From: a bacterium
GTDB lineage: Bacteria; Cyanobacteriota; Vampirovibrionia; Obscuribacterales; Obscuribacteraceae
NCBI GenBank assembly: GCA_030431355.1
Contig: JAUIJG010000169.1
Location: 1 to 10,432, forward strand
Length of the DNA stretch: 10,432 nt
Direction: 5' to 3'
Part shown: positions 1 through 5,709 of the stretch, one piece after another
Layout: each line of letters opens with the position of its first letter
Position numbering within the stretch: the first letter of the stretch is position 1
Translations under genes and position numbers: made by a program
Notes under the pieces: model-generated
Told to the model about the DNA's origin: nothing
The model's input: the letters and a program-made list of their open reading frames with translations, nothing else
Databases searched by the model: none

Positions 1-1
1 C

Positions 2-811
2 TATTGCCGGGAGGCCGGTAGGCTGCTTGGCAAGTTGCATCGAGCCACAGAGCTGAGCGACCGGGGCCGAGAGCGTGCTGAATGTGAACAGCGATTTCCT
101 CTTGTCTTTGAAAATAAGCCTGAAGCAAGCCTGGAGGCTATTGAAGAAGATATGCCAGTGGCGCTGGAAATCCTGGTGAACTACGCTGGAGAAAAGGGGC
201 TTGAAGACTTTACCGGCATGGCCAGAGGCTCTCCTTATTTCCCTGATGCGGTGTACAGGTCTTTCGATGGCATGGCCGGCGTTTTACACAACCTGGACCC
301 GGACGAATCCACCCGTTTGCTTCATTATCTTGAAGAAGCCACGGTTTTGAATCATGGTGACTATCACCCGGGCAATGTTATTTTTCAAAATGGAAAAGCC
401 CAGGCGATGATCGATCTGGATTACGCTTATTTTGGTCCTCCTATCAACGACATTGCCTACGGATTCTTTATGTTTGTCTCCGGACGAAAAGCCGATGGTA
501 TCTACCAGGAAGATGAGGATATAAGATATAAAGCTAAGGCATACTTGCAAGGTTATTTCAGTGAAACAGTAGGTGATGTTCCGCTCAAAGCGGTGGCACC
601 GATGCTCTATGAACTTCTGGTGTTTGAAATGTATCGGGCTTCTTGCCTGACGCTTATCTGGCTGGTGGATTCTCTGGTGCCGCTGGGTGAAGATGGAGAG
701 CCAAGTGAAGCCCGTCCCAAGCTTTCGGAAGAAGTGGCTAAGAAGCACTATAACGCGGCGCTCTATTGTATTAGTTCCATGAGAATGCTGGTGGGCGGCG
801 GCGGTAGCTAA
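2..811 (+). CDS. Phosphotransferase of the APH / choline kinase fold, 5' truncated by the window edge
   Basis: The reading frame is open from base 2, so the N-terminal ATP-binding lobe lies outside the window; 269 residues and the TAA stop are visible. A TTG codon at 35 could be read as a start, but the residues before it (G-R-L-L-G-K-L-H-R) are typical of the helix preceding the catalytic lobe in this family, so it is internal. The Brenner motif H-G-D-Y-H-P-G-N is encoded from base 353, with the catalytic Asp and the Mg-binding Asn, and D-L-D-Y, encoded from about 416, takes the place of the DFG motif. These motifs define the PF01636-type kinases, which phosphorylate hydroxyls of small molecules (aminoglycosides, homoserine, choline, spore-coat sugars). 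The substrate cannot be told from this part; the HGDYHPGNV context resembles the homoserine-kinase-II/CotS/Ser-Thr-kinase-like RdoA group more than true resistance enzymes. It converges on the gene at 874-1308 with 62 bases between. The protein ends in a glycine-rich tail. Confidence 0.85.
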   Translation, partial: YCREAGRLLGKLHRATELSDRGRERAECEQRFPLVFENKPEASLEAIEEDMPVALEILVNYAGEKGLEDFTGMARGSPYFPDAVYRSFDGMAGVLHNLDPDESTRLLHYLEEATVLNHGDYHPGNVIFQNGKAQAMIDLDYAYFGPPINDIAYGFFMFVSGRKADGIYQEDEDIRYKAKAYLQGYFSETVGDVPLKAVAPMLYELLVFEMYRASCLTLIWLVDSLVPLGEDGEPSEARPKLSEEVAKKHYNAALYCISSMRMLVGGGGS

Positions 812-873
812 CATGCGCTGATGCACCGCTTTGCCGGGAGCTATTAAGTTCGGTCGCTTTGTTTGCGCTTGAT

Positions 874-1308
874 TCAGATCTGATGCGGACTATCAGGTAG
901 CATCGGATCATTCAAATTCAGTGATTCAATACACTCTACTACCCTTCCATCGACAATCGCGATTTCAAGAACGGCATCTTTGAAATCACTTTTGGTTGAA
1001 AGCTTGTAGCAGAGCACTTTCTCGTTTGGCAGCGAATGATTTTTGTAATAGTCCGGTTTTCCCAATAGACTAATTACTTGCTTCTCCGTTTGATTATCCA
1101 AGCTGTGTTTTTTCAGAAGGCTTGCGACCATAGATAGTCTTTTGTGTGGATATGCTCGCCAATAAACTCTGTTGAATGGGGCGTTCTTCGGGAAGCCGGG
1201 ATAAACTTTTGATTGAAAAACAGATTCAAGGTTTGAGTTGAAAACAAGTCCCAGGATGAGGAAGACCGAAGCTATGCATAAGCCGACTGTTTTTAAACTT
1301 TTCAACAA
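874..1308 (-). CDS. Small membrane-anchored or exported protein of unknown function
   Basis: 144 residues. I do not recognise the family. An N-terminal hydrophobic stretch at about residues 8-24, preceded by two lysines, reads as an uncleaved signal anchor or signal peptide. A Cys at residue 12 sits inside this stretch and does not form a convincing lipobox. The soluble part contains the pattern T-E-K-Q-V-I-S-L-L-G-K-P-D-Y-Y followed by a short beta-rich section (K-V-L-C-Y-K-L and L-E-I-A-I-V-D-G-R-V). This resembles the SmpA/OmlA (BamE-like) fold, in which a helix reading 'T..qV..lLG.P' precedes strands; that is inference from pattern only. The start is TTG at 1308 or the adjacent TTG at 1305. 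There is no nearby ATG, and GAGGG lies 4 or 7 bases upstream. The gene follows the YceI-family gene on the same strand with a hairpin between them, and no separate promoter is evident in the 40 bases between hairpin and start. Confidence 0.65.
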   Translation of the reverse strand: MLKSLKTVGLCIASVFLILGLVFNSNLESVFQSKVYPGFPKNAPFNRVYWRAYPHKRLSMVASLLKKHSLDNQTEKQVISLLGKPDYYKNHSLPNEKVLCYKLSTKSDFKDAVLEIAIVDGRVVECIESLNLNDPMLPDSPHQI

Positions 1309-1348
1309 ACGACCCTCGAAACAGTTGCGGATTGGTTTCCTTAAAGCT

Positions 1349-1381
1349 TGAAGAGAGCACCTGAAACCGGCGCTCTCTTCA
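1349..1381 (-). terminator. Hairpin downstream of the YceI-family gene, probable intrinsic terminator
   Basis: Perfect 10-base arms (TGAAGAGAGC and its complement) are extended on the minus strand by one G-U and two G-C pairs, giving a 13-pair stem with a 7-base loop (1362-1368). On the plus strand the equivalent of the G-U is an A-C mismatch, so the fold favours minus-strand RNA, matching the YceI-family gene that stops 25 bases upstream. The stem is preceded by an A-rich stretch, but only a short broken run of T follows it. It may therefore be a weak or leaky terminator that allows read-through into 874-1308. Confidence 0.6.
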
Positions 1382-1405
1382 TTTTAGCTCTAATTGAGAT
1401 TGGCG

Positions 1406-2074
1406 TTAAGAAGCTTTCTTCTTGGTGCTCTCTTTAGCTTCGCTCTTTTTCTCAGCTGCGTTTTTAACCAGCTCTATGTCCAGCGAGATTTTGACGTCGT
1501 CGGATACCACCGCGCCGCCGTTGTCCAGGACGCCACCATAGGTGATTCCAAAGTCTTTGCGGTTGATGGTGGTGCTGGCCGAGGCGCCGACTCTGGTTTT
1601 GCCGTAGGGATCTTTGACTGCCTGGGTCGGTCCTTCCACATCAAGGGTGACTTGCTTGGTGACACCGTGGAGGGTCAGGTCGCCGATGAGTTTGAATTTG
1701 CCTTTGCCGTTCGGTACGGCTTTTTTGGAGACAAATTTCATTTTGGGGAATTTCTCCACGGCGAAGAAATCTTTGCCTTTGAGATGCTCGTCTCTTTTAT
1801 CGTTATCTGTATCCACCGAAGCGGTTTCAATTTCAGCTTCTACTTTGATGGATTTGACTTTCTTGCCGTCATATTCGGCGCTGCCTTTTACTTTCGGAAA
1901 ACGGCCCCGGACATTGGAGACCATCATATGTTTGACTGCGAAGTTGGCACTGGAGTGGGCTGTGTCGATGTTCCAGTTTTTGGCTTCGTCTTTGGCTGTT
2001 GCCGGTGAAAATGAAAACAGGGTAGTAGTTGCCGCCAGGGCAGATACTGTCATTATGCGGGATAAGTAACTCAT
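1406..2074 (-). CDS. Exported YceI-family lipocalin-like protein
   Basis: 222 residues. YceI-family proteins are periplasmic or secreted beta-barrels that bind polyisoprenoid-type lipids; their physiological role is poorly defined and several are induced by stress or high pH. Residues 1-27 form a signal peptide with a hydrophobic core (T-V-S-A-L-A-A-T-T-T-L-F) and a probable cleavage after A-T-A (25-27). The mature part carries the family signatures: W-N-I-D-T-A-H-S near its start, V-K-H, G-R-F, S-V-D-T-D-N-x-x-R-D-x-H-L, F-F-x-V-x-x-F-P, L-T-L-H-G-V-T-K, and I-N-R-K-D-F-G. The ATG at 2074 is chosen over one at 2107 because AAGGAGG sits 5 bases before it, the signal peptide begins there, and the other ATG lies between the -10 box and the Shine-Dalgarno site, in the untranslated leader. 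The C-terminus ends in a lysine-rich low-complexity tail of about 20 residues, which is not part of the usual fold. A strong promoter is visible upstream. Confidence 0.92.
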   Translation of the reverse strand: MSYLSRIMTVSALAATTTLFSFSPATAKDEAKNWNIDTAHSSANFAVKHMMVSNVRGRFPKVKGSAEYDGKKVKSIKVEAEIETASVDTDNDKRDEHLKGKDFFAVEKFPKMKFVSKKAVPNGKGKFKLIGDLTLHGVTKQVTLDVEGPTQAVKDPYGKTRVGASASTTINRKDFGITYGGVLDNGGAVVSDDVKISLDIELVKNAAEKKSEAKESTKKKAS

Positions 2075-2078
2075 CGGA

Positions 2079-2085
2079 TCCTCCT
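2079..2085 (-). promoter_or_regulatory. Strong Shine-Dalgarno site fixing the YceI-family start
   Basis: AAGGAGG on the minus strand lies 5 bases before the ATG at 2074. It decides the start in favour of the shorter protein with an N-terminal signal peptide. Confidence 0.8.
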
Positions 2086-2107
2086 TATAGCACCCCGAGA
2101 TTGCCAA

Positions 2108-2138
2108 ATTATAAACAGGTTGGCTGAACCTGGGTCAT
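2108..2138 (-). promoter_or_regulatory. Sigma-70-type promoter of the YceI-family gene with a 19-base spacer
   Basis: On the minus strand a perfect TATAAT (2113 to 2108) is preceded, after exactly 19 bases, by ATGACC (2138 to 2133), which matches TTGACA at four of six positions. The predicted transcript would start near 2100 and have a leader of roughly 26 bases before the ATG at 2074. The -10 box is clear. The -35 assignment is weaker and could be shifted if the promoter relies on an activator. Confidence 0.6.
2116..2132. repeat. Inverted repeat filling the promoter spacer, candidate operator
   Basis: CAGGTT and AACCTG form perfect 6-base arms around a 5-base centre (GGCTG). The 17-base element occupies nearly the whole 19-base spacer between the -35 and -10 boxes. 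Operators placed this way, with a spacer of 19-20 bases, are typical of MerR-family regulators. No MerR gene is in the window, so the regulator is unknown. The chance of a 6-base inverted repeat somewhere in an intergenic region is not negligible; its exact placement is what makes it notable. Confidence 0.45.
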
Positions 2139-2148
2139 TTTGGCCTCT

Positions 2149-2180
2149 GTTCATGAACGGATAATGACCATTTTGTGACC
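2149..2180. repeat. Palindrome and TGACC direct repeats upstream of the YceI promoter
   Basis: A perfect 10-base palindrome, GTTCATGAAC, lies at 2149-2158. TGACC occurs at 2165-2169 and again at 2176-2180, an 11-base period (about one helical turn), and a reversed copy (GGTCA) lies at 2133-2137 overlapping the putative -35 box. These could be sites for an upstream-acting regulator. No known family consensus is recognised. Confidence 0.25.
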
Positions 2181-2197
2181 TATTAAGTTCCGCCCTT

Positions 2198-2614
2198 TTA
2201 CTCAGGGGAGTATTCTTGTCGCTTTTTGCGGGTGGCGCAGGCTTCGTTTATGATCGGGACCAGTTCACTGATTATGTAGCCTTCTGCGGCGTCAGCCTGG
2301 AAAGTCATAAGAATCCCGGCGGATTTTAGCTCCGAGTCTTCATATTTTTCGCTGTCTGCGGTGGTGACCAGAATGAAGGGGATATCCGCCAACTCCGAGT
2401 CGCTGTTGATTTCGGAGAGGAATTCGAACGCGTCTCCTTCTTTCAGCTGGTCCTGGCAGATTACAAGATGAGGGAAGTTCTTCTGAGCCAAAAACATTCC
2501 AAGAGAAACGTCGTAGGCTGGGATAATCTGGTGATTCATGGGATCAAAGCACTTTTTGATCTTGTCAATTATGGCTCTGTCGCTGGCTGCCACCAGTATA
2601 TTGGCGCTGTCCAT
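2198..2614 (-). CDS. Stand-alone receiver-like (CheY-fold) protein, apparently without the phosphoacceptor
   Basis: 138 residues, close to the length of a single receiver domain, with no output domain. The start at 2614 has AGGGG 5 bases upstream. An in-frame ATG at 2674 would add 20 residues with no receiver-like character. The order of elements fits a receiver: N-I-L-V-A-A-S-D-R (strand 1), P-H-L-V-I-C-Q-D-Q-L-K-E-G-D-A-F-E-F-L (strand 3 and following loop), I-P-F-I-L-V-T-T-A-D (strand 4 with the conserved Thr), and G-I-L-M-T-F (strand 5). Several key residues look changed. The acidic pair after strand 1 reads A-S-D. The position that normally holds the phosphorylated Asp reads Gln54, with Asp55 next to it. 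The strand-5 Lys-Pro is replaced by F-Q. It is probably a pseudo-receiver that works by protein contacts or another signal; an alignment shift placing Asp55 at the active site is the alternative. It lies 124 bases upstream of the YceI-family gene on the same strand. Confidence 0.7.
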   Translation of the reverse strand: MDSANILVAASDRAIIDKIKKCFDPMNHQIIPAYDVSLGMFLAQKNFPHLVICQDQLKEGDAFEFLSEINSDSELADIPFILVTTADSEKYEDSELKSAGILMTFQADAAEGYIISELVPIINEACATRKKRQEYSPE

Positions 2615-2807
2615 TATCACCCCTTGGCTTCCGGGTTCTGCCCGTAAATGACCGATGCAACGATCGCTGAGCATATCAGATCCGTCTTGGATCTTTAATT
2701 GGAAAATTCCAGGAAGATACGCTGTTTAACACTGGTTTTTCTCTATTACCAGCCGGGCCTGAAATTAGGATAAAATATGATTTTCGCTTATCCGGCGAGG
2801 GGGCAGA
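2615..2807. promoter_or_regulatory. Divergent intergenic region between the receiver-like gene and the aldo/keto reductase
   Basis: These 193 bases should hold promoters for both flanking genes. On the plus strand TAAAAT (2771-2776) is a plausible -10 box about 30 bases before the reductase start, but the best -35 candidate (TTACCA, 2746-2751) is 19 bases away and weak. No clear minus-strand promoter, hairpin or repeat was found. Confidence 0.35.
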
Positions 2808-3704
2808 ATGGAAAAAAGAGTGATGGGCAACACTGGCATGAAGGTCAGTATCCTTGGCTTCGGTGGCGCCGAGATTGGTTTTGAGCAGGCCAGCCAGGGG
2901 GATGTGGAGTCTCTTCTGAACGAAGCTATCGACCAGGGGCTCAACGTGATCGATACCGCTGAGTGTTATATGAACAGCGAAGAGATGATCGGCAAAGCGA
3001 TCAGCGGCAGAAGAAAAGATTTCTACCTGTTTACTAAATGCGGTCATGGTGATGACCCGACCATGCCTGCCTGGACCGCGCCGGAAGTTGAGAAGAGTAT
3101 CGAGAAGAGTCTCAGGCGCTTGAAGACCGATTATTTGGACCTGATACAGCTACACAGCTGCTCTAAGAAGATCCTGGAGCAGGGTGAAGTCATAGAAGTA
3201 TTGAAGAAGGCGAAAGAAGCCGGCAAAACCAGGTTTATCGGTTATAGCGGAGATGGTGAAGACGCGCTCTATGCCATTGAGACCGGAGAGTTTGATACTT
3301 TGCAAACCAGCGTCAGTATTGCTGATCAAGAGTGCGTTGAGCTTACTATTCCTAAGGCGATGGAGCGTGGCATGGGGGTAATCGCAAAGCGTCCCATTGC
3401 CAACGTGGCCTGGCGCCATGAGAAGCGTCCGGCTAACTTTTACCATGAGCCATACTGGGAAAGGCTCAAGCGCCTGGACTACAATTTTTTGAAAGGATCT
3501 CTGAAAGACGCTGTCTCCATGTCTCTCAAATTTACTCTGAGCGTGCCGGGGGTGCATACCGCTATAGTCGGCACCAAGAAGCCGGGGCGCTGGCAGGAAA
3601 ATGCGGAGATTCTAAACACCGGGCTGATCTCCACCGATCAGTTTGAGCGGATTAGAAATATCTGGAACAAGAACAGTAAGCCGGAATGGGTTGGTCAGGT
3701 CTAA
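2808..3704 (+). CDS. Aldo/keto reductase family oxidoreductase
   Basis: 298 residues, near full length for the (beta/alpha)8 NADPH-dependent aldo/keto reductases, which reduce aldehydes and ketones. The N-terminus reads G-N-T-G-M-K-V-S-I-L-G-F-G-G, the typical first strands of the AKR11/13-like bacterial group. The catalytic tetrad is visible as Asp49 and Tyr54 (in V-I-D-T-A-E-C-Y), Lys77 (in F-T-K-C-G) and His116 (in I-Q-L-H-S). The cofactor end shows G-V-H-T-A-I-V-G-T-K-K-P near residues 248-259, the usual 'iiG..kp' phosphate-binding segment. The substrate cannot be predicted. The start ATG follows GAGGGGG by a few bases. It converges with the dienelactone-hydrolase-family gene, leaving only 14 bases between the stop codons and no visible terminator. 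Confidence 0.92.
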   Translation: MEKRVMGNTGMKVSILGFGGAEIGFEQASQGDVESLLNEAIDQGLNVIDTAECYMNSEEMIGKAISGRRKDFYLFTKCGHGDDPTMPAWTAPEVEKSIEKSLRRLKTDYLDLIQLHSCSKKILEQGEVIEVLKKAKEAGKTRFIGYSGDGEDALYAIETGEFDTLQTSVSIADQECVELTIPKAMERGMGVIAKRPIANVAWRHEKRPANFYHEPYWERLKRLDYNFLKGSLKDAVSMSLKFTLSVPGVHTAIVGTKKPGRWQENAEILNTGLISTDQFERIRNIWNKNSKPEWVGQV

Positions 3705-3718
3705 CCCTGGTTCGTTCT

Positions 3719-4417
3719 CTAGCTCTTTAGCTCTTTATTCAGAAGCTCGATGCTGCGGTTCCAGGCTAGTTCGGCTGCGTCCTTGTCATAGGAAGCTCTG
3801 GCGTCGCAGTTGAAGCCATGACCCACGCCTTCGTAGCGGTATATGGTCACATTGGGCTTGATGTCCAGCGCTTCTTTGATCTGGTTGAATGCTTTTTCCG
3901 GGATTGAATCATCCTGGTCGCCAAAATGCATCATCAGCTGGCATTTGATCTTGTCTGCTTCGGCAAGGTGTTTTTCGGTCTTGCCGCCGTAGTATGAGAT
4001 CGCCACATTGAGGTTGGTCTGGGCGCTGAGGCGGAAGGTAAGTTTTCCTCCGAGGCAGAAGCCGATGGAGCCGATTCTACCTGTGCAGGCTTTGTGGTTT
4101 CTGAGGGCGTTGGCTGCATGGCGCAGGTCCGACATTCCCTCGTTCTCGTCGAAGCGTTCATAGTAGTTGAGGGCCGCTTTCAGGTCATCACCTTCATAGC
4201 CAAGCTCTATATTTGGTTTCATTCTCCAGAATAAATCCGGCACAAGCACGACATAGCCTTCTGCCGCGATTTTGTCGGCGATGGAGCGGATATGTTCGTT
4301 GACTCCGAAGATTTCCGGTATTACCAGCACTCCCGGACCCTCTTCTTGAGGCGTCAGAGATAGGTAGGCGTCGAAAAATCCATCGCTCACCGATACCGAA
4401 ATTCGCTCTGAAGTCAT
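3719..4417 (-). CDS. Dienelactone hydrolase family protein
   Basis: 232 residues, the normal length for this alpha/beta-hydrolase family. The triad is intact: Cys121 in G-F-C-L-G-G, Asp169 in G-D-Q-D-D-S-I-P, and His200 in G-V-G-H-G-F-N. Glu35 in I-P-E-I-F-G is the residue that interacts with the cysteine in the resting enzyme. True dienelactone hydrolases open chlorinated dienelactones in catechol breakdown, but most genomic members are general esterases or thioesterases of unknown substrate, and no aromatic-degradation genes are nearby. There is no signal peptide, so it should be cytoplasmic. It begins 27 bases after moeA on the same strand and probably shares its transcript; GAGAGG lies 11 bases upstream of the ATG. 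Whether it serves Moco metabolism is unknown. Confidence 0.9.
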   Translation of the reverse strand: MTSERISVSVSDGFFDAYLSLTPQEEGPGVLVIPEIFGVNEHIRSIADKIAAEGYVVLVPDLFWRMKPNIELGYEGDDLKAALNYYERFDENEGMSDLRHAANALRNHKACTGRIGSIGFCLGGKLTFRLSAQTNLNVAISYYGGKTEKHLAEADKIKCQLMMHFGDQDDSIPEKAFNQIKEALDIKPNVTIYRYEGVGHGFNCDARASYDKDAAELAWNRSIELLNKELKS

Positions 4418-4444
4418 CCTTGTTTTTTCCTCTCAGTAGTCGAA

Positions 4445-5686
4445 CTAGTTCAATTCATGCCAATTCAAGAATTGTACGTTTACCAGGTCACCTGCGTTAA
4501 TTTCGGCGTCATCCTGGGCGAACTCTATTAAGCAATCGGCTTTTGCCAGTCCGCTTAGCATATGTGAGTCCTGACCTGCGGTGGGGCTTACTGCCAGACT
4601 TCCGTCATCGCGATGGTTCAAGATTCCTCTCACAAAGTCTAGCCGTCCTGGTTTCTTTTTGCGATTTGACTGGACAAAAGCTTTGGTTTTGCTTTGTGCT
4701 TCCGGTACTAATCCCTGAAATTTTGCCAGGGCTGGTTTGACGAATAGATGAAATGTTACCAGGGCGCTGACAGGATTTCCAGGCAATCCGAAGATATATC
4801 TCGGTTTCCCGTCCATTTTAAGCTTTCCGAAATATACCGGTTTGCCGGGTTTGACCCTGGCTCTCCAGAATATTGTCTCCACTGAAAGATCCGATTCAAG
4901 TACTTCCTTGACAAGGTCTCGATCGCCGACGGAGACACCGCCGGTAGTGATGATTACGTCCGAATAGTTGAGCGCTTCTTCCAGGGCGTTTTTTATCTCT
5001 TCCTTTGTGTCACCGGCATGAACCCTGGCCGGGCGCTCCATGCCCAGGGCCTGGATGCTAGCGGCAAGAGCGTAGGTATTGGAATCATAGATTTGGGCTT
5101 CATCGAGACTTTGTCCCGGCTCCACCAGTTCGTTGCCGGTTCCGATTATGGAGACTTTCGGCATTGAGTACACGGGAAATTTCCTGTGCCCGAAAGAGGC
5201 GAGCAGCCCTATTACCGGTGGTGTCACCTTTATGCCTGGAGGAAGAACTTCTTCTCCTTTTTTAAACTCCTCTCCGGCTCTTCTTATGTTGGCTCCCGGG
5301 GCGGTATTCTGCATCACCAGAACGCTGCCGTTCTTTTCTTGGCAGTATTCGCGCATTACCACGCCGGTAACAGAAGGAGGCACTCGTGCTCCGGTGAATA
5401 TCTTTACAGCCTTGCCCGGACCTATGGAAGGAAGCTCGCGAGCGCCGGCTTCTATTGTCCCCACTAAGGCAAGTTCCCGGGGCTCCGACTCGCTGGCGTT
5501 ATCAGTGTCTGTTGATAAAATTCCGTAGCCGTCCATGGCTGAGTTGTCGAAGCGTGGCAGGTCAAAGGTGGCTTTTATAGCGCCAGCGCTTACATGATCA
5601 AGGATATGCGTGAGGGGGCGTTCTTCCACCGGACCGGTCTCCACCGTATCAACTATCTTTTTCAGCGCTTCTTCGTAAGTCAGCAT
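4445..5686 (-). CDS. moeA: Molybdopterin molybdenumtransferase MoeA
   Basis: 413 residues, matching the roughly 410 of known MoeA proteins. It takes adenylylated molybdopterin made by MogA and inserts molybdate, releasing AMP. Signatures in order: R-F-D-N-S-A-M-D-G-Y-G around Asp52 (the MoeA substrate-loop aspartate), G-A-x-I-R-R-A-G-E-E near 131-140, I-G-T-G-N-E-L at 181-187, Y-D-S-N at 200-203, I-T-T-G-G-V-S-V-G-D-R-D at 246-257, K-P-G-K-P-V-Y-F-G at 279-287, and G-L-P-G-N-P-V-S-A-L at 300-309. Glu140 stands where most relatives have Asp (usual motif G-E-D), a conservative change. The C-terminal beta domain (about 330-413) is complete. The gene starts 23 bases after the moaC-mog stop; the only purine-rich motif (AGAGG) is about 18 bases from the ATG, so its ribosome site is weak and translational coupling is likely. 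Confidence 0.96.
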   Translation of the reverse strand: MLTYEEALKKIVDTVETGPVEERPLTHILDHVSAGAIKATFDLPRFDNSAMDGYGILSTDTDNASESEPRELALVGTIEAGARELPSIGPGKAVKIFTGARVPPSVTGVVMREYCQEKNGSVLVMQNTAPGANIRRAGEEFKKGEEVLPPGIKVTPPVIGLLASFGHRKFPVYSMPKVSIIGTGNELVEPGQSLDEAQIYDSNTYALAASIQALGMERPARVHAGDTKEEIKNALEEALNYSDVIITTGGVSVGDRDLVKEVLESDLSVETIFWRARVKPGKPVYFGKLKMDGKPRYIFGLPGNPVSALVTFHLFVKPALAKFQGLVPEAQSKTKAFVQSNRKKKPGRLDFVRGILNHRDDGSLAVSPTAGQDSHMLSGLAKADCLIEFAQDDAEINAGDLVNVQFLNWHELN

Positions 5687-5709
5687 AGGTTTTTGGTTAT
5701 CGCACCTCT

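Noticed and set aside
794..808. Gly-Gly-Gly-Gly-Ser end of the phosphotransferase, resembling an engineered linker
   Set aside because: The sequence runs into natural non-coding DNA and no vector or tag sequence follows; a glycine-rich tail is sufficient explanation.
35..811. TTG at 35 as the true start of the phosphotransferase
   Set aside because: The frame is open upstream and encodes family-typical residues directly before it, so the gene begins outside the window.
874..883. Perfect 10-base palindrome TCAGATCTGA
   Set aside because: It coincides with the stop codon region of the small membrane protein gene, is too short for a terminator and has no T-run; probably chance.
1394..2008. Long plus-strand open frame of 204 codons opposite the YceI-family gene
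   Set aside because: It is the antisense shadow of a clearly real gene with signal peptide and family motifs; its translation is rich in Phe and Gly with no recognisable domain.
3705..3740. Short repeated AGCTCTTTA near the convergent stop codons as a terminator
   Set aside because: It is a direct repeat that encodes part of the hydrolase C-terminus (E-L-K-S), not an inverted repeat able to form a hairpin.
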